Assembly (NCBI RefSeq): GCF_902167145.1
Contig: NC_050097.1
Span: forward strand, 116,407,982-116,471,981
DNA length: 64,000 bases
Source: Zea mays
Taxonomy: Eukaryota > Streptophyta > Magnoliopsida > Poales > Poaceae
Reading direction: 5' to 3'
Part shown: positions 21,512 through 34,799 of the stretch, one piece after another
Numbering within the stretch: the first letter of the stretch is position 1
How the letters are laid out: every line of letters starts with the position of its first letter
Notes under the pieces: generated by a model
What the model saw: the letters and a program-made list of their open reading frames with translations, nothing else
What the model was told of the DNA's origin: nothing
Databases searched by the model: none
Made by a program: the position numbers and the translations under genes

Positions 21512-22425
21512 TGTTGGGGGTATGCTTCGTAGCCGAAGATCCTAAAGAAAGAGTACACCTTCGGCAGATCTTCTCAGGAACAGTACCGAAGCAATTACTT
21601 ATAGTGCTTCGGCATAGTAATAGATCTCAAGACAAAGGGACGAACCGACTTAAAGATGGATTGACTTAAAAACCCATGATGTTTTATGTCATTATTGTAA
21701 TCGATTGTAAAGGACATAAATGTAATTTTATACAGGCTGCGCCCTGTGCCTATAAATAGGTGAACAGTACCCCTGCACTATTCACGCAATCCTGTAATCG
21801 CTGACGCATTACGCTGGAATTATTTTCTGTCAAGACGAAGGTATAAATGTACCGAAATATTATGTTTTAATATTTAAGTTCATATTATGAAATATATGAA
21901 GAATGTAATTTGTTTTTAATAAATCTTCTTCTAATGTTTAGTATTTTATATTTTATTTCGCATTGTTGTTTGTCTGACCACAAAGGTATGACCTTCGTGG
22001 TATTCTGTCCGTGACCTTCGTCCGAAGTTCATTAAATCCTTGGGGAAATAATGCTTCAGCGGACGAAGGGCATTATTATTTAACATTTTATTTTGCCTTG
22101 TTCTTAATTCATAGCATTTGAGAACAAGTCCCCAACATTGGCGCCCACCTCCGGTGAACTCACTTCCACTTTTTTGAGCTGATGGCTTCGTTCAACAACC
22201 AAGCTGGAGCTGCTTCGGCTCCGAAGTTGGTACTCCCGATAACAGGTGGTTCATGCTCAGAGCCAGCTAACAAGAAGCAGAAGGAGGAGGCACAGAGAAG
22301 GGTACATCATGTCGGGGTGCAAGGACCCTTCATCAAGTCAAGATGGTCCCACATCCCAATTACCTTCTCTCAAGAGGACCTTCAGCTCAAGGATTACCCT
22401 CACAATGATGCTATGGTTATCTCTT
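21512..22425 (+). mobile_element. Element D: truncated gag-less cinful-like copy
   Basis: LTR 21512-22137 (626 bp) starts TGTTGGGGG and ends GTCCCCAACA, with TATAAATA at 21751-21758. The primer site TTGGCGCCCACCTCCGG follows at 22138. The coding start is at 22182, and homology to element B ends near 22425. The 3' part and 3' LTR are missing. Confidence 0.82.
22182..22425 (+). pseudogene. Leader peptide and protease start of element D, no gag
   Basis: ATG 22182 opens MASFNNQAGAASAPK and within about 45 codons reaches VGVQGPFIKS and ITFSQEDLQLKDYPHNDA. These match the region just before the aspartic protease of element B (50550-50700) codon for codon. No capsid domain lies between start and protease region. 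The distance from ATG to the shared block equals that in B, so the two copies share the same gag-less arrangement. It is cut off just before the protease active site. Confidence 0.75.
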
Positions 22426-22863
22426 GTTGCTTAGGTGAGGAAGCAACCAACTTTTGTTGCTTCTGTTCTAAGGTGGTATCAAAAGAAGAAAACCAGGAGT
22501 AAAGCTACGCGAGGAATGGATCCTCCATAGAACTTTTGTTTAAAACTTATCGGGAGGGATTTTTGCCTCCCATGGTTTGTAATAATAATACTCTGCACTC
22601 GTATATTATATTCTGGTCTATAAATCTTAAAACTCACTCTTATGTTTTAAATAAAGATAAGTTATTGTAAATGCTTCCGCTTTTCCGTATCTCCGATAAT
22701 TTGTAATGTCTGTAAGACGGGTAAAACGCTCTTGGGAAAGGTAAGAAAAGCAGATACCGAACTTGTCAAGTGATTCAGGGGCACCTACAGGGTTGTTTGA
22801 GGTCCGTTGGACAAGGACAACTGTAGGTGGGCCTAATGACTTGGGAAGTTCCGTCACACATCG

Positions 22864-25204
22864 CGGCTGACGGTAGGTACTCCCTCAATCGACTCGCTTA
22901 TGCTTACGCCGCGTAAAGTAGCCTTCAGGGGTAGAAATAGTGGGCAAGGGCCATCGGGGGTCGAACGCCGGCATGTCCACCACCATGTGTGCGAAACCCA
23001 CCGTCTCAGGCTGTTAAGAGGTGGGAGAACATAGGATCGGCGTCCGTTGTCCATTGAACGACTGAGATGAAACACAGAGGATACCTCTTCGGGTTGGATT
23101 ATGGGTCGTTGGATGAGATCGGGCGGACCCAAACTGACCTCATCTATTTAGAATCTCCACCGTTAGATTTTGATTCAAGGGCCAATGTTAAGTACCGGAT
23201 CGTGTAGGGTAGTGGTCCAATCTGGACCATACATACTAGATGGGACGATCAGTGTCGAGTACCTGTTCGGCATCTATTTCTGACGTTGATTTTTAATCTA
23301 ACGTCGAGTAGCGTGTACCGGCTGACGTGGTTATGGGATTTAATCTCAACAGTTGGGGTCTGATCGGGCGGTCACAATTAGAAGATACCCCTTCGCTCGG
23401 CCCCTTTTACATATGAGCCCCTACACTTTATAAAAATAAACCCGCCATCCATCATAACTTAAAAGAGTGCTACAACCAGGCCCAAAATTTTTATAACAGT
23501 GCCCCCGGGCTTTTTAATAATTGTGTGCCCAGTCCAGAAACTTAGGAAAATAGGAAAAAGAATTTAGAAAATGGATTTCTAGTGCAAAAATAATTCCAGA
23601 ACTTGTTTATTTCCTAGAAAATCCATTTTAACCCCTTTTTAATCCATTCCAGTTGCAATAATTTTATATTAATATTGTTTATCACTTGGTAACTCTGTTT
23701 AGTCATGAAACATAGATTAAATTTATTCATTTGGTTTAATCCATAGCAATCACTTGATAACTTCAGAAAATCATAACTCGATAATTGTAACTCCGAATTT
23801 AGTGATTCTTGTTCCTATGATCTCGTTACGATGCGTAGAATATTATCATGCATTCTGTTCTGATGTTTGGTGTGATGTTAATTTCTGCTATACTATGCTT
23901 GTTTGTATTGTTGCGAGTAGACGAGCAAGCCACTAAGGACCCAGATGTTCAGTAGGTGGAGACTGCTGAGCAGGAGCTCTTTGAAGGCAAGTTGTGCCCT
24001 TGATCACTTCTATTTACCCAAAAATGTTCCTGTTAATCATTGTGATCTACATAGGTTAATTTTTATGGGACCCAATAGGTCATCCTAGTTTGGCTATCTT
24101 TATACCTTGTTTACCACTGAACTTTTGGGTAGTACCTACTATTGCTTTATGTGGTTTTGGGTATTGAGATACACATTATTCATGATCATGCTTTTATTAT
24201 CAATGTGTTATTTACTGTTCATGATAAGATCATATTGTTAATTGGAACATGGAGAACCACCCAGGAAAATAGTGCTACCACAAGGGTGGTATGGGATGCC
24301 CTTGGCTGACTAATTAAGTAAGCTAGTGGATGACTACCTTACCCGAAAGGGGCAAGGGCAGTAGGGGAGTGGTCGGTGTAGGGAGCTTCTCGAGTTGATT
24401 TTGCTGCGATGGCGGTCAGACGGGGGATCCCTGCATTGTGCTTCCTAGAAACTGTAGCAGGTTTTCTGAAGCTAGTGGAACTTTGTAAAGGCCTCGTAGT
24501 GTTACCCTGCCTCGCTTCCTTGGTAGAGGTGTATGGGATTCATGACCCCTTGGGAGATGGGTAAAATGACTTGTGGGTAAAGATGTGCAATCTCTGAAGA
24601 GTGTAAAACTGGTATATCAGCGGTGCTCACGGCCATGAGCGGCTCGGACCCTCACATGAGTAATTTATGGAATTAAATTCAATTTGTCATTTGCATCGCA
24701 TTATGGTTTATTATTAATTTGATCTATTATTCCTATGGTTTGGTATTTACTTACATTTAGTAACTGCTAATAAAATTTGACCAACTTATTAAAAGCAATG
24801 CTCAGCGTTAACCATTATTTATTGATCAGCCTTACACTTCACATGAACTCCCACCTTTGGTGAGCTCATGCACATTATTCCCCACAACTTGTTGAGCTAT
24901 GATATTTTGTGAGCTCACTCTTGCGATATATAAACCTCCCATAGGTGAAGAGCAGGTGATCCAAGAGGAGCCCTACAACGAGGAATATGAGCTTATCTAG
25001 GTGGCATCCTTGAGTCAGCTTGATGGCGCCAAGGAATAATATTTAGTTTGTTTTATTGTTATCATTTATTTTTGTAAGACTTCCGCTATGTAATAATGAT
25101 ACTTGTGACATTTATCTCTATACACTTTGTCATTATATGTGATGTTCTTCTTTGGCGCACATATGAGACGCACCCGGTTTTATCCCTTAAATCTGGTTGT
25201 GACA
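22864..25204 (+). repeat. LTR C1, 3'-side part (TGTAACACCC...TGTGACA family)
   Basis: It continues from 18145 across solo LTR S and ends AAATCTGGTTGTGACA at 25204. It aligns with the second half of C3 (48200-49888) and with C2. Shared landmarks are GCAAGTTGTGCCCTTGATC (23987), GGAACTTTGTAAAGGCCTCG (about 24477) and ATTCCCCACAACTTGTTGAG (about 24875). A possible spliced micro-ORF lies at 23921-25000. No PBS or polypurine tract flanks it. Confidence 0.8.
23921..25000 (+). other. Candidate 66-nt exon, GC-AG intron and terminal exon in LTR C1
   Basis: The candidate exon 23921-23986 ends GAAG|GCAAGT, the GC-type donor consensus. The acceptor CTCCCATAG at 24944 leads into a frame reading GEEQVIQEEPYNEEYELI, then TAG at 24998-25000. 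The first exon has one in-frame TAG. C3 has the same exon length, sites and phase (48603-49684). Coding status is inference. Confidence 0.4.
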
Positions 25205-26188
25205 ACCTCTTCTTGACGAAGTATGATAAAATATCCTCAGTTTTCGACCTCTATTTGTCTCTGTTTCACAATGCTAAAACATTTTGTTTATTAAATTTAT
25301 TAGGCTGAAGTCGGTGAACGGTGAAGAATTGGAGCTGAGAGATTTTGGTGGTCTTAGAAAAAATTCTTGTAAATTTTTGTACAAAAGATGTTTTAATGTA
25401 ATGAAATCAACGAAGGATTGACTTGCAGAAGACTATTACCTTTGCAATGTTACCTTGGTCTGCTGTCGTTTGCTATGTTGTGGACGAAACCACCTTGTTT
25501 ATTTTGAGCCGAAGGCAAAAAACACCTCCCCTTCTTTTCGTTCACATCGAAGCACCTTTGTCTACATCGAAGCATCTTCGTTCACATCGAAGCATCTTTG
25601 GGCCAAAGTCAAAAAATGGCCCTTTCGTTCATAGCGAAATATTTTCGCAGTGAAGGCTAAAACCTTCCTTTAGTGTCTTATGTGATATGCCATGATGCGA
25701 TGAAGCTACAGATGTCTAATATATGCCCGTATGAATTCAAAAGATGATGTGATGAAATATACAAGTGTATGTCGAAGATGAAAAACTCACGCAAATACTC
25801 ACCTAAACTCTGCATCCCCTTAGGAACGACTTTGGAGTCTCTTCACCTCTTACTTAGGTGGTATTTCAGCTCTGCATTCCCTTAGGAACGACTTTGGAGC
25901 TAAGCTCTGCATCCCCTTTGGAACGACTTTGGAGCTTCTTCACCTATGACTTAGGTGGCATTTTAGCTCTGCATCCCCTTAGGGACGACTTTGGAGCTTT
26001 TTCATAATTTTACACTCGATGGTGTAATCTCAATTTTTTACATTTTACATATGGGGGAAACTAGCCCTTGTATTGTACAGGGTTGTGTAAGGAAAAATGA
26101 AAATTACAACCCATGGCCCCATTAAAAATCTTTCTCCCCTCTTGAAAGGAAAATGGTGCCATAGGGAAAAGAGAGAAAATTACATGGT
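25205..26188 (-). other. 3' spacer of element B
   Basis: Non-coding. Inverted relative to element A it carries the same CGAAG-ATCTTTG repeats (25500-25620) and the 60-bp tandem repeats (25800-26005). The antisense gene body seen in element A is absent; only AT-rich sequence that could be its 3' end remains near 25300-25440. Confidence 0.65.
25800..26005 (-). repeat. 60-bp-type tandem repeat of element B
   Basis: Four units containing CTCTGCATCCCCTTAGGAACGACTTTGGAG (here as two joined short words, 25807-25825 and on) spaced by about 25-65 bp. They are the inverse of the repeat at 1-205. Confidence 0.8.
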
Positions 26189-28547
26189 TTACACATAGTA
26201 TCTCCGAAGCTCGTCTGTGTTCTAGGATCTTGGAATGTCATTCCCGTCCATGTCTTTTAACCTATATGATTCAGGTCTTGACGAAGATACTACCAAGAAG
26301 GGGCCTTCCCACTTGAGTTGTAGCTTCCCCACTGCGTTGGGGTTGGCTATTCTTCGAAGCACCAAATGTGCTGGCTTAATATTCTTTTGTCTTAATTTCC
26401 TGTCTCGCCACTTGACTGTTTCAGCTTGATATTTATTGATGTGATCTATTGCTTGAAGTATGACCCCTTCTATAGTGTCTTTTGATTGCAAATGTCTTTG
26501 TCCTCTGCCAAAGCTAGAGTCCTTATCGATCCTGTTCTTGCTTCTTTGGGTGTTATTTCTTCGTCTCCGAACAAAAGCTTAAACAGAGTGAACCCTATTG
26601 ACCTTGAGATGCCAGTGTTATGATTCCACACTACTTTCACCAATTCATCTGGTCACTTTCCTTTCGGCAAATTAAAAATTGATTTCATTATTCTTGTGAT
26701 GATGATTCCGTTGGCTCGCTCTACCAAACCATTGGATTCTGGATGTCTCACAAAGTGTATCTTTGTGCTAATTTGTTCACAAAATTTTTTAAATGTTTCG
26801 GCATCAAATTGTGTTCCATTATCAACTGTGATAGCCTTCGACACACCGAAACGACAAATGATGTTCTACTAGAAGAACTTTTGAACTGTGGCTGAAGTTA
26901 TCGTGGCTAGAGGTTTAGCTTCGATCCATTTTGAAAAATATTCTACTACTACCACGGTATATCTCAAATTCCCTTGTGCTGGTGGAAGTGGACCTAGTAA
27001 GTCTAAGCCCCACCTTTGTAGTGGCCAAGTGGGCTGAATCGGTTGTGTTAAAGATGAAGGTTGCTTCTGATCTCTCATGCACTTCTGATAGTTTTCACAT
27101 TTTTGAACCAGATCTGCTGTGTCCGAAGCTGCCTTCTATCAATAGAATCCTTGTTTGAAGACTTTTCTAAGGAGTGGCCTAGATCCGATGTGGGCTTCGC
27201 ATATTCCTGAATGTATTTCTTTCATCAGCTCTTGACCTTCGGCTCTAGATAGGCATTTCAATAGTGGGGAACAAACTCCTTGTTTGAATAATTCCCCTTC
27301 TATGATCACATATGGCCGTGTACTAGCATGCATCCTTTTTATGTAAACTTCTTTGTTCGAAGGATAATTGCCTTGGAGGAAGGATACAATTTCTGTTCTC
27401 CAATCCTCGTTATGCACAGGTGAAATTGTAAGTATCGCTTGCTCCATGAGCTCGACCGAAGGTGCTTTAAGAGTTTCGAAGAATACTTCTGAGGGGAGTG
27501 GGAGCCCCTATGCCGCTGATTTAGCTAGTAAATTTGCCTACTTGTTGTCTCCTCTTGGTTTGTTTTTCACTGAAAAACCTTCGAAGGAGGCCTCCATCCT
27601 TCGGACTGTGTCAAGATACTTTTCGAGCTTCGGGTCTCTTACTTTGCTGCTTTTATCAACCTATCCTGTGATGACTTGTGAATCAGATTTAAGAACTGCC
27701 CTTCTTATTCCCATTGCCCTAAGCTTTCGAAGCCCAAATTGACGGCTTCGTATTCTGCAATGATGTTTGTGCAATTGAACTCCAATCTAGCTGCATAATA
27801 GGTTTTCATTTTGGATGGTGAGATTAGAATAGCGGCTGCACCTGCGCTGAATGTTCCCCATGTTCCATCATAGAATATTGTCCAAGCTTCGGTATCTATT
27901 AGGTGTCCTTCTTCATGAGCCCAGGCGTCCAATCGACAATGAAGTCTGCTAGTGCTTGAGATTGGATCGAGGATCTATGAACAAAATCAATGGTGAATTC
28001 GTTCAGCTCTGTAGCCCATTTGCCAACTCTTCCTGTAGCTTCTCTGTTTCTTATGATGTCCTTTAGAGGTTGAGACAAAGGTACTACGATGTGGTATGAA
28101 TGGAAATAGTGTCGAAGCTTTCTGGAGGCCATCAGTACAACATACAATACCTTCTCCAACTCTGTGTAGTTTCTTTTTGATGGACTTAATACTTCAGAAA
28201 TGAAGTATATTGGGACTTACTTCTTTGCTTGTTCGTCTTGTTTATCTTGCACCAGCACTGCACTAACTGCAGCGTGGAAAGTAGCTACTTACAGTAGCAA
28301 CGGAGCTCCTGATGAGGGTGGAGTCAAGGTTGTTAGTTGTATAAGATATTGTTTCAGATCTTCGAAGGCCTTTTGTTGATCCGGTCCCCATTGAAAGACT
28401 TCGACTAACTTTATTACTTCAAAGAATGGTAAATTCCTTTCTACTGGTCTTGAGATGAATCAATTCAATGATGTCAGTCTTCCTGTTAATCTTTGAGCAC
28501 CTTTTCTTTACTTTGGTGGCTCCATCCAAAGTATAGCTTCTATTTTG
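26189..28547 (-). pseudogene. Integrase, RNase H and reverse transcriptase C-terminus of element B, broken
   Basis: Pol ends at TAA 26189-26191. Integrase shows GLDLLGPL (first Asp, about 27000), TVDNGTQF (second Asp, about 26820) and NGLVERANG (Glu, about 26720), so the catalytic triad survives. Upstream are RNase H motifs: LRHYFHSYHIVV with KWATELNEF (about 28000-28120), and the second, Tat-type RNase H beginning WTIFYDGTWG (about 27885). Near 28180-28450 is the reverse-transcriptase tail (for example VPIYFISEVLSPSK). Many stops and frameshifts occur; one stop at 26222 cuts off the last residues. The reading continues across C2 at 45954. Confidence 0.82.
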
Positions 28548-31275
28548 CTTGGTGTAACACCCTAATTTTAAAACCAACAAAATACATCATGACCTAGCTT
28601 AATTAGGTAGGGTTTGAGTAGTTTGGAATCATGGGTTATAATTTTAAGTATTTCCTTTTATAAATCAATTAAAATGAATTGTAAAATTAAAATAAAAAGA
28701 CCCTTATGTGAGTAAAACCATTCAATTGTTGAAACTATATTTAGAATAGTCTAAAAAAATAAAAATGAAAACTAAAATTTGATTTCAAATAACATAGAAA
28801 GAATTCTCCCTTCTTTAACTTATGTAAATGTTCATGTATGAATTATGTGTTTATAAGCATTTATATAAATGAATAGGATAATAAATAGATAAATAAAATT
28901 AACCCGCTCGGCCCATGACTGAATGCCTGACACTTACGCATGGGTCCCATTTGTCAGTAGCTTCTAGATCGGTCCATTGGGATCCTCCGTACCTTCCGTA
29001 GCACATCTTCCCCCATAGCCGCGTGAATCTCGGGTGCGGGCCGGCCAAGCGTGTTCCTGCCCCCGGGCTATAAAATTGTCCTATTTTCCCTCGGTTCCGT
29101 GCCGTTATGGTGTGGGCCGAGTCTCACCACGACCACTGTGCGAAGAGAGGATAAGGAGAGAGGGAAGGGTGACCTGCCGCCGCCGTGGATTCACGACCTG
29201 GTCGTCGCTTCGGCCTCGGCTAGCGGTCAAGGATCTTCGTCGAGGAACTCTGGTGCGTGTGGTTTCCTCGACAGGCATGATTGGCGACTGGATCTCGGCG
29301 AATTTATCGTCGGAATAAAAGCTTTGTCGTGGTCCCGCATGTTGTCGTGGTTAGGGTTCAGCGCTATGTATTCGCTGGTGATTTTTACCTTCGTTCATTC
29401 GCACTACTTCATATTGCGTATAACACCTACCTGTCCATGAATTAGAGCACCAATGGCGCTTATGCGCATCGCGCCGACGAGCTCATGGCGGAGCCCCTGT
29501 TCCTTCCGTCGTGCCGCGCTGCGTGAGGTGGGTGATGGAGCGACAGCCGTAGGATTTGGGATGAACGACCTAGATTAGAAGTTTTATACCCCTACGTCAT
29601 ATTAAATTCCCCGTGTAGATTGATGATCCAATGGCCAGGGTGTGTCATAATCGAGGGCGATTATCGGCCGTGGATATTTGATTGTGTGGTCGGCATTGAA
29701 TACCGGTTCACAGACGTGCATGCTTGATCGGACGGCTCAAGATTGAAGATACCCCTTCGGCCGCGTCGTCTTACAAAAGAACCCCTTCTTTTCTACTATT
29801 ATAACCCGTCATCCACTATATTCAGAGGACATAACAACAAGGTCCTGAAGTTTATAAAACAAACCACGGAGACTTAAGAAATAATGCCCACACTCCATCT
29901 AGTGCAGAAATGATAAAATAAGCCTAGAAATTGATTTTCAAGTATAAGAATAATTCTTGAATCTTAGAAAATTCATAACTTGTTCATTTTAACTATGTTT
30001 TAGTCCGTCCCAGTTGCGTTAGCTTTGTATAAATATTTACTACGCAGTAGCAACATTAATTTTATGATATCACATACTTTCATAATTAGGTAACCAATTT
30101 GATTAATCTATGTTTATTGGATTAGCTATTCTAATATTAATATAGTGTTCTGATCTTATAGTTATAAATTGACTAAAAGATAATCTTTAATCAAGTTATA
30201 ATCAAGATTAAATTTGAGTTAATTACTTATAGAATATTCTCTCATAGGGTGTATACTAATCAATTTATAATATAATTTAATATTTAAATCATGTAGATCT
30301 TCCATAAATCATAACTTTATAACCGTAACTTCAAATTTAGTGGTCCTCGAACCCACGATCTCGTAGCAACGCGTAGAACATTATTATGCAATTTGTGCTT
30401 ATGTTTGGTGTAATGTTAATTTATTTCTATACTGTGTTTGTTTGTATTGCTACGATTAGCGGTGAGGTTGCAAGAATTGGAAGATCATTCTGGTACCTGG
30501 AATCTCAAGTCTAAGGAAAGTTGTGCCCTTGATCCCTTTTCTTTACCCAATAATGTTCATGTTAATCACTGTGACATGCTCAGGTTAATCTGATGGGACC
30601 TAATAGGTTTCTCTAGACTTGTTTATCTCACACCTTGTGTACCACTGAACTTTTTGGGTAGTTATGTTATTGCTCTATCTGGTTTTGGGATTGATATTAC
30701 ATTATGATCATGTTCCAATTATACTGTTGTTTCAATTATTGTCATGACAAGATCATTGTGTTAATTGGAACATGGAGCTTAACTTGAGAAATATGTGCTA
30801 CCACAAGGGTGGAATGGGTTGCCCATGGCTGACTAATTAGGAAAGCTAGTGGAGGACTACCTTACTCGAAAGGGGCAAAGGCAGTAGGAGAGTTGCGTAT
30901 AGGGAGGTTCTCGGGTCGATCATGCTGTGATGGCTTTTCAGACGAGGGATTCCTATATTGCCCTTCCTAGAAACTGTAGTGGGTTTTCTGAAGCTAGTGG
31001 AACTTTGTAAAGGCCTCGTAGTGGATCCCTAGCCATTCACCTCGGAAGTGTCTAAGGGTCTAGCTAACCCTAGTTAGACGGGATACATGACTTGTGGGTA
31101 GAGGGCGCAACTTCTGCAGAGTGTAAAACTAGTATATCAGCCATTTTCACGGTCATGAGCAGCTTAGGACTCTCGCATGATTAATTTATGGAACTAAACT
31201 TAATCTGTGATATGCATTGCATTGCGGGTGTTATTATCAATTGTGATCTCTTACTTAATTGGGTTGGTATCTACT

Positions 31276-32996
31276 TGTCGGCGTTTCGAGACTGGGGGGT
31301 CCCTGGACCGACGAGTGAAATGTCGCCGCGTGCCCCAGCCCAGATGGGTCGGCGCGAGACGGAGCGCGAAGGGGGGGGGGAGGTAGCCGGAGAGAGAGAG
31401 AGGTGGAAATCCCGCGGCCTTCGTGTTCGTCCCGCGCCCAAGGTCGGGTGCGCTTGCAGTAGGGGGTTACAAGCGTCCACGCGGGAGGGAGCGAGCGGCC
31501 TCACGCGAGCGCCTGTCCCGTCCTCTTCCCCGCGTGGCCAACCCTCTGTAAGAGGGCCCTGGTCCTTCCTTTTATAGGCGTAAGGAGAGGATCCAGGTGT
31601 ACAATGGGGGGTGTAGCAGAGTGCTAACGTGTCTAGCGGAGGAGAGCTAGCGCCCTAAGTACATGCCATCGTGGCAGCCGGAGAGGTTTTGGCACCCGGT
31701 TCGTGTGGTGTCGTGGCCGTCGGAGGAGCGCTGGAGCCTGGCGGAAGGATAGCTGTCGGAGCTGTCGAGTCCTTGCTGACGTCCTCTTGCTTCCGTAAGG
31801 GGGCTGAGACCCGCCGTCGTCATAGAGCGTGCGGGGCGCCATCATTGCTTGTATGGCGGAGCGAGCCAGATGGGACGCTGGTCTTGTTTCCCGTAGCCTG
31901 AGTCAGCTTGGGGTAGGGTAATGATGGCGCCTCCTGTTGACGTGGTCGGTCCGTGCCCTAGGTTGGGCGATGTGGAGGCTCCTTCGAGGTCGAGGTCGAG
32001 TCTGTCTTCCGAGGCCGAGGTCGAGTCCGAGCCCCTGGTTCGGGCGAGGCGGAGACCGTCGGCTAAGGCCAGGGCTGAGTCCGAGCCCTGGTGTCAGGCG
32101 AAACGGAGTTCGTCGTCTTCCGGGGCTGAGCCCGAGTCCGAGCCCTGGGTCGGGCGGAGCGGAGTTCGTCGTCTTCCGAGGCTGAGCCCGAGTCCGAGCC
32201 CTGGGTCGGGCGGAGCGGAGTTCGCCGTCTTCCGGGGCTGAGCCCGAGTCCGAGCCCTGGGCCGGGCGGAGCGGAGTTCGTCGTCTTCCGGGGCTGAGCC
32301 CGAGTCCGAGCCCTGGGTCAAGCGGAGCGGAGTTCGTCGTCTTCCGAGGCTGAGCCCGAGTCCGAGCCCTGGGCGGAGCGGAGTTCGCCGTCTTCCGAGG
32401 CTGAGCCCGAGTCCGAGCCCTGGGTCGGGCGGAGCGGAGTTCGCTGTCTTCCGGGGCTGAGCCCGAGTCCGAGCCCTGGGTCGGGCGAAGCGGAGTTTGC
32501 TATGGTGCCTGAGGCCGGGCCCGGCTGCCTGTCAGCCTCACTCTGCCGAGTGGCACATCAGTCGGAGCGGCGCAGGCGGCGCTGTCCCTCTGTCAGGCCG
32601 GTCAGTGGAGCGGCGAAGTGACTGCTGTCACTTCGGCTCTGTCGACTGAAGGGTGCGCGTCAGGATAAAGGTGTCAGGCCACCTTTGCATTAAATGCCCC
32701 TGCAATTTGGTCGGTCGGCGTGGCGATTTGGCCAGGGTTGCTTCTTGGCGAAGACTGGGCCTCGAGCGAGCCGGAAGTATGTTCGTCGCTGGAGGGGAGC
32801 CTCGGGCGAGACGTAGATCCTCCGGGGTCGGCTGCCCTTGCCCGAGGCTGGGTTCGGGCGAGGCGTGATCGAGTCCCTCGAATGGACAGATCCCTGACTT
32901 AGTCGCACCCATCAGGCCTTTGCAGCTTTGTGCTGATGGGGGTTACCAGCTGAGAATTAGGAGTCTTGAGGGTACCCCTAATTATGGTCCCCGACA
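31276..32996 (-). repeat. 3' LTR of the Huck-like element
   Basis: A GC-rich 1721-bp LTR containing a G-run at 31371-31380 and seven tandem units at 32105-32491. Confidence 0.92.
32105..32491. repeat. 56-bp tandem repeat in the Huck-like 3' LTR
   Basis: Units beginning GGAGTTCGYCGTCTTCC start at 32105, 32161, 32217, 32273, 32329, 32380 and 32436. The fifth is 51 bp because TCGGG is missing; the others are 56 bp. Two more degenerate units precede it. ORFs over it are repeat artefacts. Confidence 0.93.
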
Positions 32997-33012
32997 GTAG
33001 CCCCCGAGCCTC
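32997..33012 (-). promoter_or_regulatory. Polypurine tract of the Huck-like element
   Basis: On the minus strand GAGGCTCGGGGGCTAC directly precedes the 3' LTR (which begins at 32996 on that strand). Confidence 0.65.
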
Positions 33013-33730
33013 GAAGGGAGTGTTAACACTCGCTTGGAGGCTTTTGTCGCACTTTTTTGCAAGGGGACCAGCCTTTCTCGGTTGCGTTTTGTTCCGGTGG
33101 GTGCGCGCGAGCGCACCCGCCGGGTGTAGCCCCCGAGGCCTCGGAGGAGTGGTTTGACTCCTCCGAGGTCTTAATGCCTCGCGCAATGCTTCGGCTGGTC
33201 TGGTCGTTCCCTCATGCGAGCTGGTCGTAGCCCGGGTGCACGGTCGGGTCCCAAGTTCTCGGGCTGGTATGTTGACGCTGTCAACGGTTTGGCCGGAGCC
33301 GGGTTTGCGAGAGCAGCCCCCGAGCTTCTGCACAGGGCGAGAGGACGGTCAAGGACAGACTCGACTTTTTTACATACGCCCCTGCGTCGCCTTTCCGCAA
33401 GGAGGAGGGGGGGAAAGCGCCATGTTGCCCTCGGAGGGCGCCGAACATGGTGTCTCCGGTGAGCTGCTGGCGGGTAATCCGAGTGGACACCCGTGCCCCA
33501 TTTGTTAGGGGTCGGCTAGAGGCCCGGAGGCGCGCTCAAAAGTACCTGCGGGTGATCTGCCGGACCCGGTCCCCTTTCGACGGGGTCCGAGGGCTTGATG
33601 CCTCCCTCTGATGGGATTCCGTTACAAGATCGTTCCCGCTGGTCTCGGAAATGTCCTAGGGTACCTCGGGAGCGTAGCCTGAGCCTTGGTTATGTATCGA
33701 ACGTACCCAGGGTCATCCCTCGCTCTGTGT

Positions 33731-33950
33731 CTGAGGCGGCTGTGAACCCTTCGAGGGCCAGCCTACGAACCCCTGATCAGTAGTGGGCGCGGAGCCCGAG
33801 TAGCCTGAGGCGACCATTGAACCCTTCCGAGGGGCCGGCCTTCGAACCTCTGACCAGTAGTGGGTGTGGGGCCCACGCGCTCTGAGGCGGCTGTTAAACC
33901 CCTCCGAGGGGCTAGCCTTTGAACCTCTAATCAGTAGGGAGGCTCGGAGC
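33731..33950 (+). repeat. 74-77-bp tandem repeat, three copies
   Basis: Units start CTGAGGCG at 33731, 33805 and 33882. Each continues with GAACCC or AAACCC, a CGAGGGG-type word, a GCC-rich word, then CGAACCTCTGA-CAGTAG. Confidence 0.85.
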
Positions 33951-34799
33951 CTGTTTCCTTCACGGAGAAGGATCCTTTTCGGGGTATCCCCCTTTCCCGG
34001 TCCCTGTTGTAAGAGAGAGAAAGAGGAAAAGGAAAAGGATACGAAATTGATTGTCGTGGCGTACCTCTTTGGACGCGGTCATTATGGCGAAGGCGAAGCG
34101 TCGCTTGCTTCTCCTGCCAGAGGCGCCGCCTGTCCCGCCGCGGAGTTAATGCGACGGGACGAGTAGTTCGCGGGGCAACCGTTGCGCGTGCGCGAGCCGT
34201 TCGAGGAACGAAACACGGGCACGCCGTCTTCACGCCCTGAGAGAGGGTTCTCTCGCCGCCCCTGGACGGGACGTGAGCTTGGCTGACGACGTGACCGCTG
34301 CTCCTGCCCGCCCGCCACCGCCATTACTGCCGGCCCAATTTTTGCCGTATTGACCGTCGCGCCTGGCTGGCACTGCTGGGTCGTACGCAGGGTTGCCTCG
34401 AGTCGCGGTACTGGTTCCGCAGTCGAGGAGGCGAGGCAGTGGTGCGAGTGGCGGTGCAGTTGCTTGCACGTAGCGACCGGCGCGCCGGTTCCATGACGCG
34501 TGGGCGTGGGCCCCCATGTTGGGTGCGTTGGAAGTCGGAGGGGCGCGCCCACTTGGCGCGGTTCCATGCCGCCTGCATGGCCGCCCGCCCTTTCGCCCGC
34601 TGGTCTAGGCGAAAGTGGAGGAATGCTTGTAACCGCTGGGCGGTTGCATGCACCATGCGCGACAATTTGGCTTCTTCTGCTCTGGGCCAGCTTGCATGAC
34701 GCGTGGGACCTAGCCCCCGCACCGTAGGGGGAGGACCTTGGAGCGTGTTGGAGAAGACTCAGCCCACGACGGCTGGGGACGCAAGTAGGGAGTGTCGCC

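Larger units (their letters stand above)
18146..22858 (+). mobile_element. Solo LTR S, Tekay/Del-type, interrupted by element D
   Basis: Starts TGTAACACCCCTGGGGTTACTG and ends CTTGGGAAGTTCCGTCACA. CATCG flanks both ends (18141-18145, 22859-22863). There is no primer site or polypurine tract beside it, so it is a solo LTR left by recombination between the two LTRs of one element. Net length without element D is about 3.79 kb. It is the same family as the LTR of element T but in the opposite orientation. Telomere-like AAACCCTA words occur at 18420-18480. No gene is supported inside it. Confidence 0.88.

Noticed and set aside
31921..32241. Plus-strand ORF in the Huck LTR (and its twin at 44410-44730)
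   Set aside because: It reads the 56-bp tandem repeat with a shifting frame; open frames occur on both strands.
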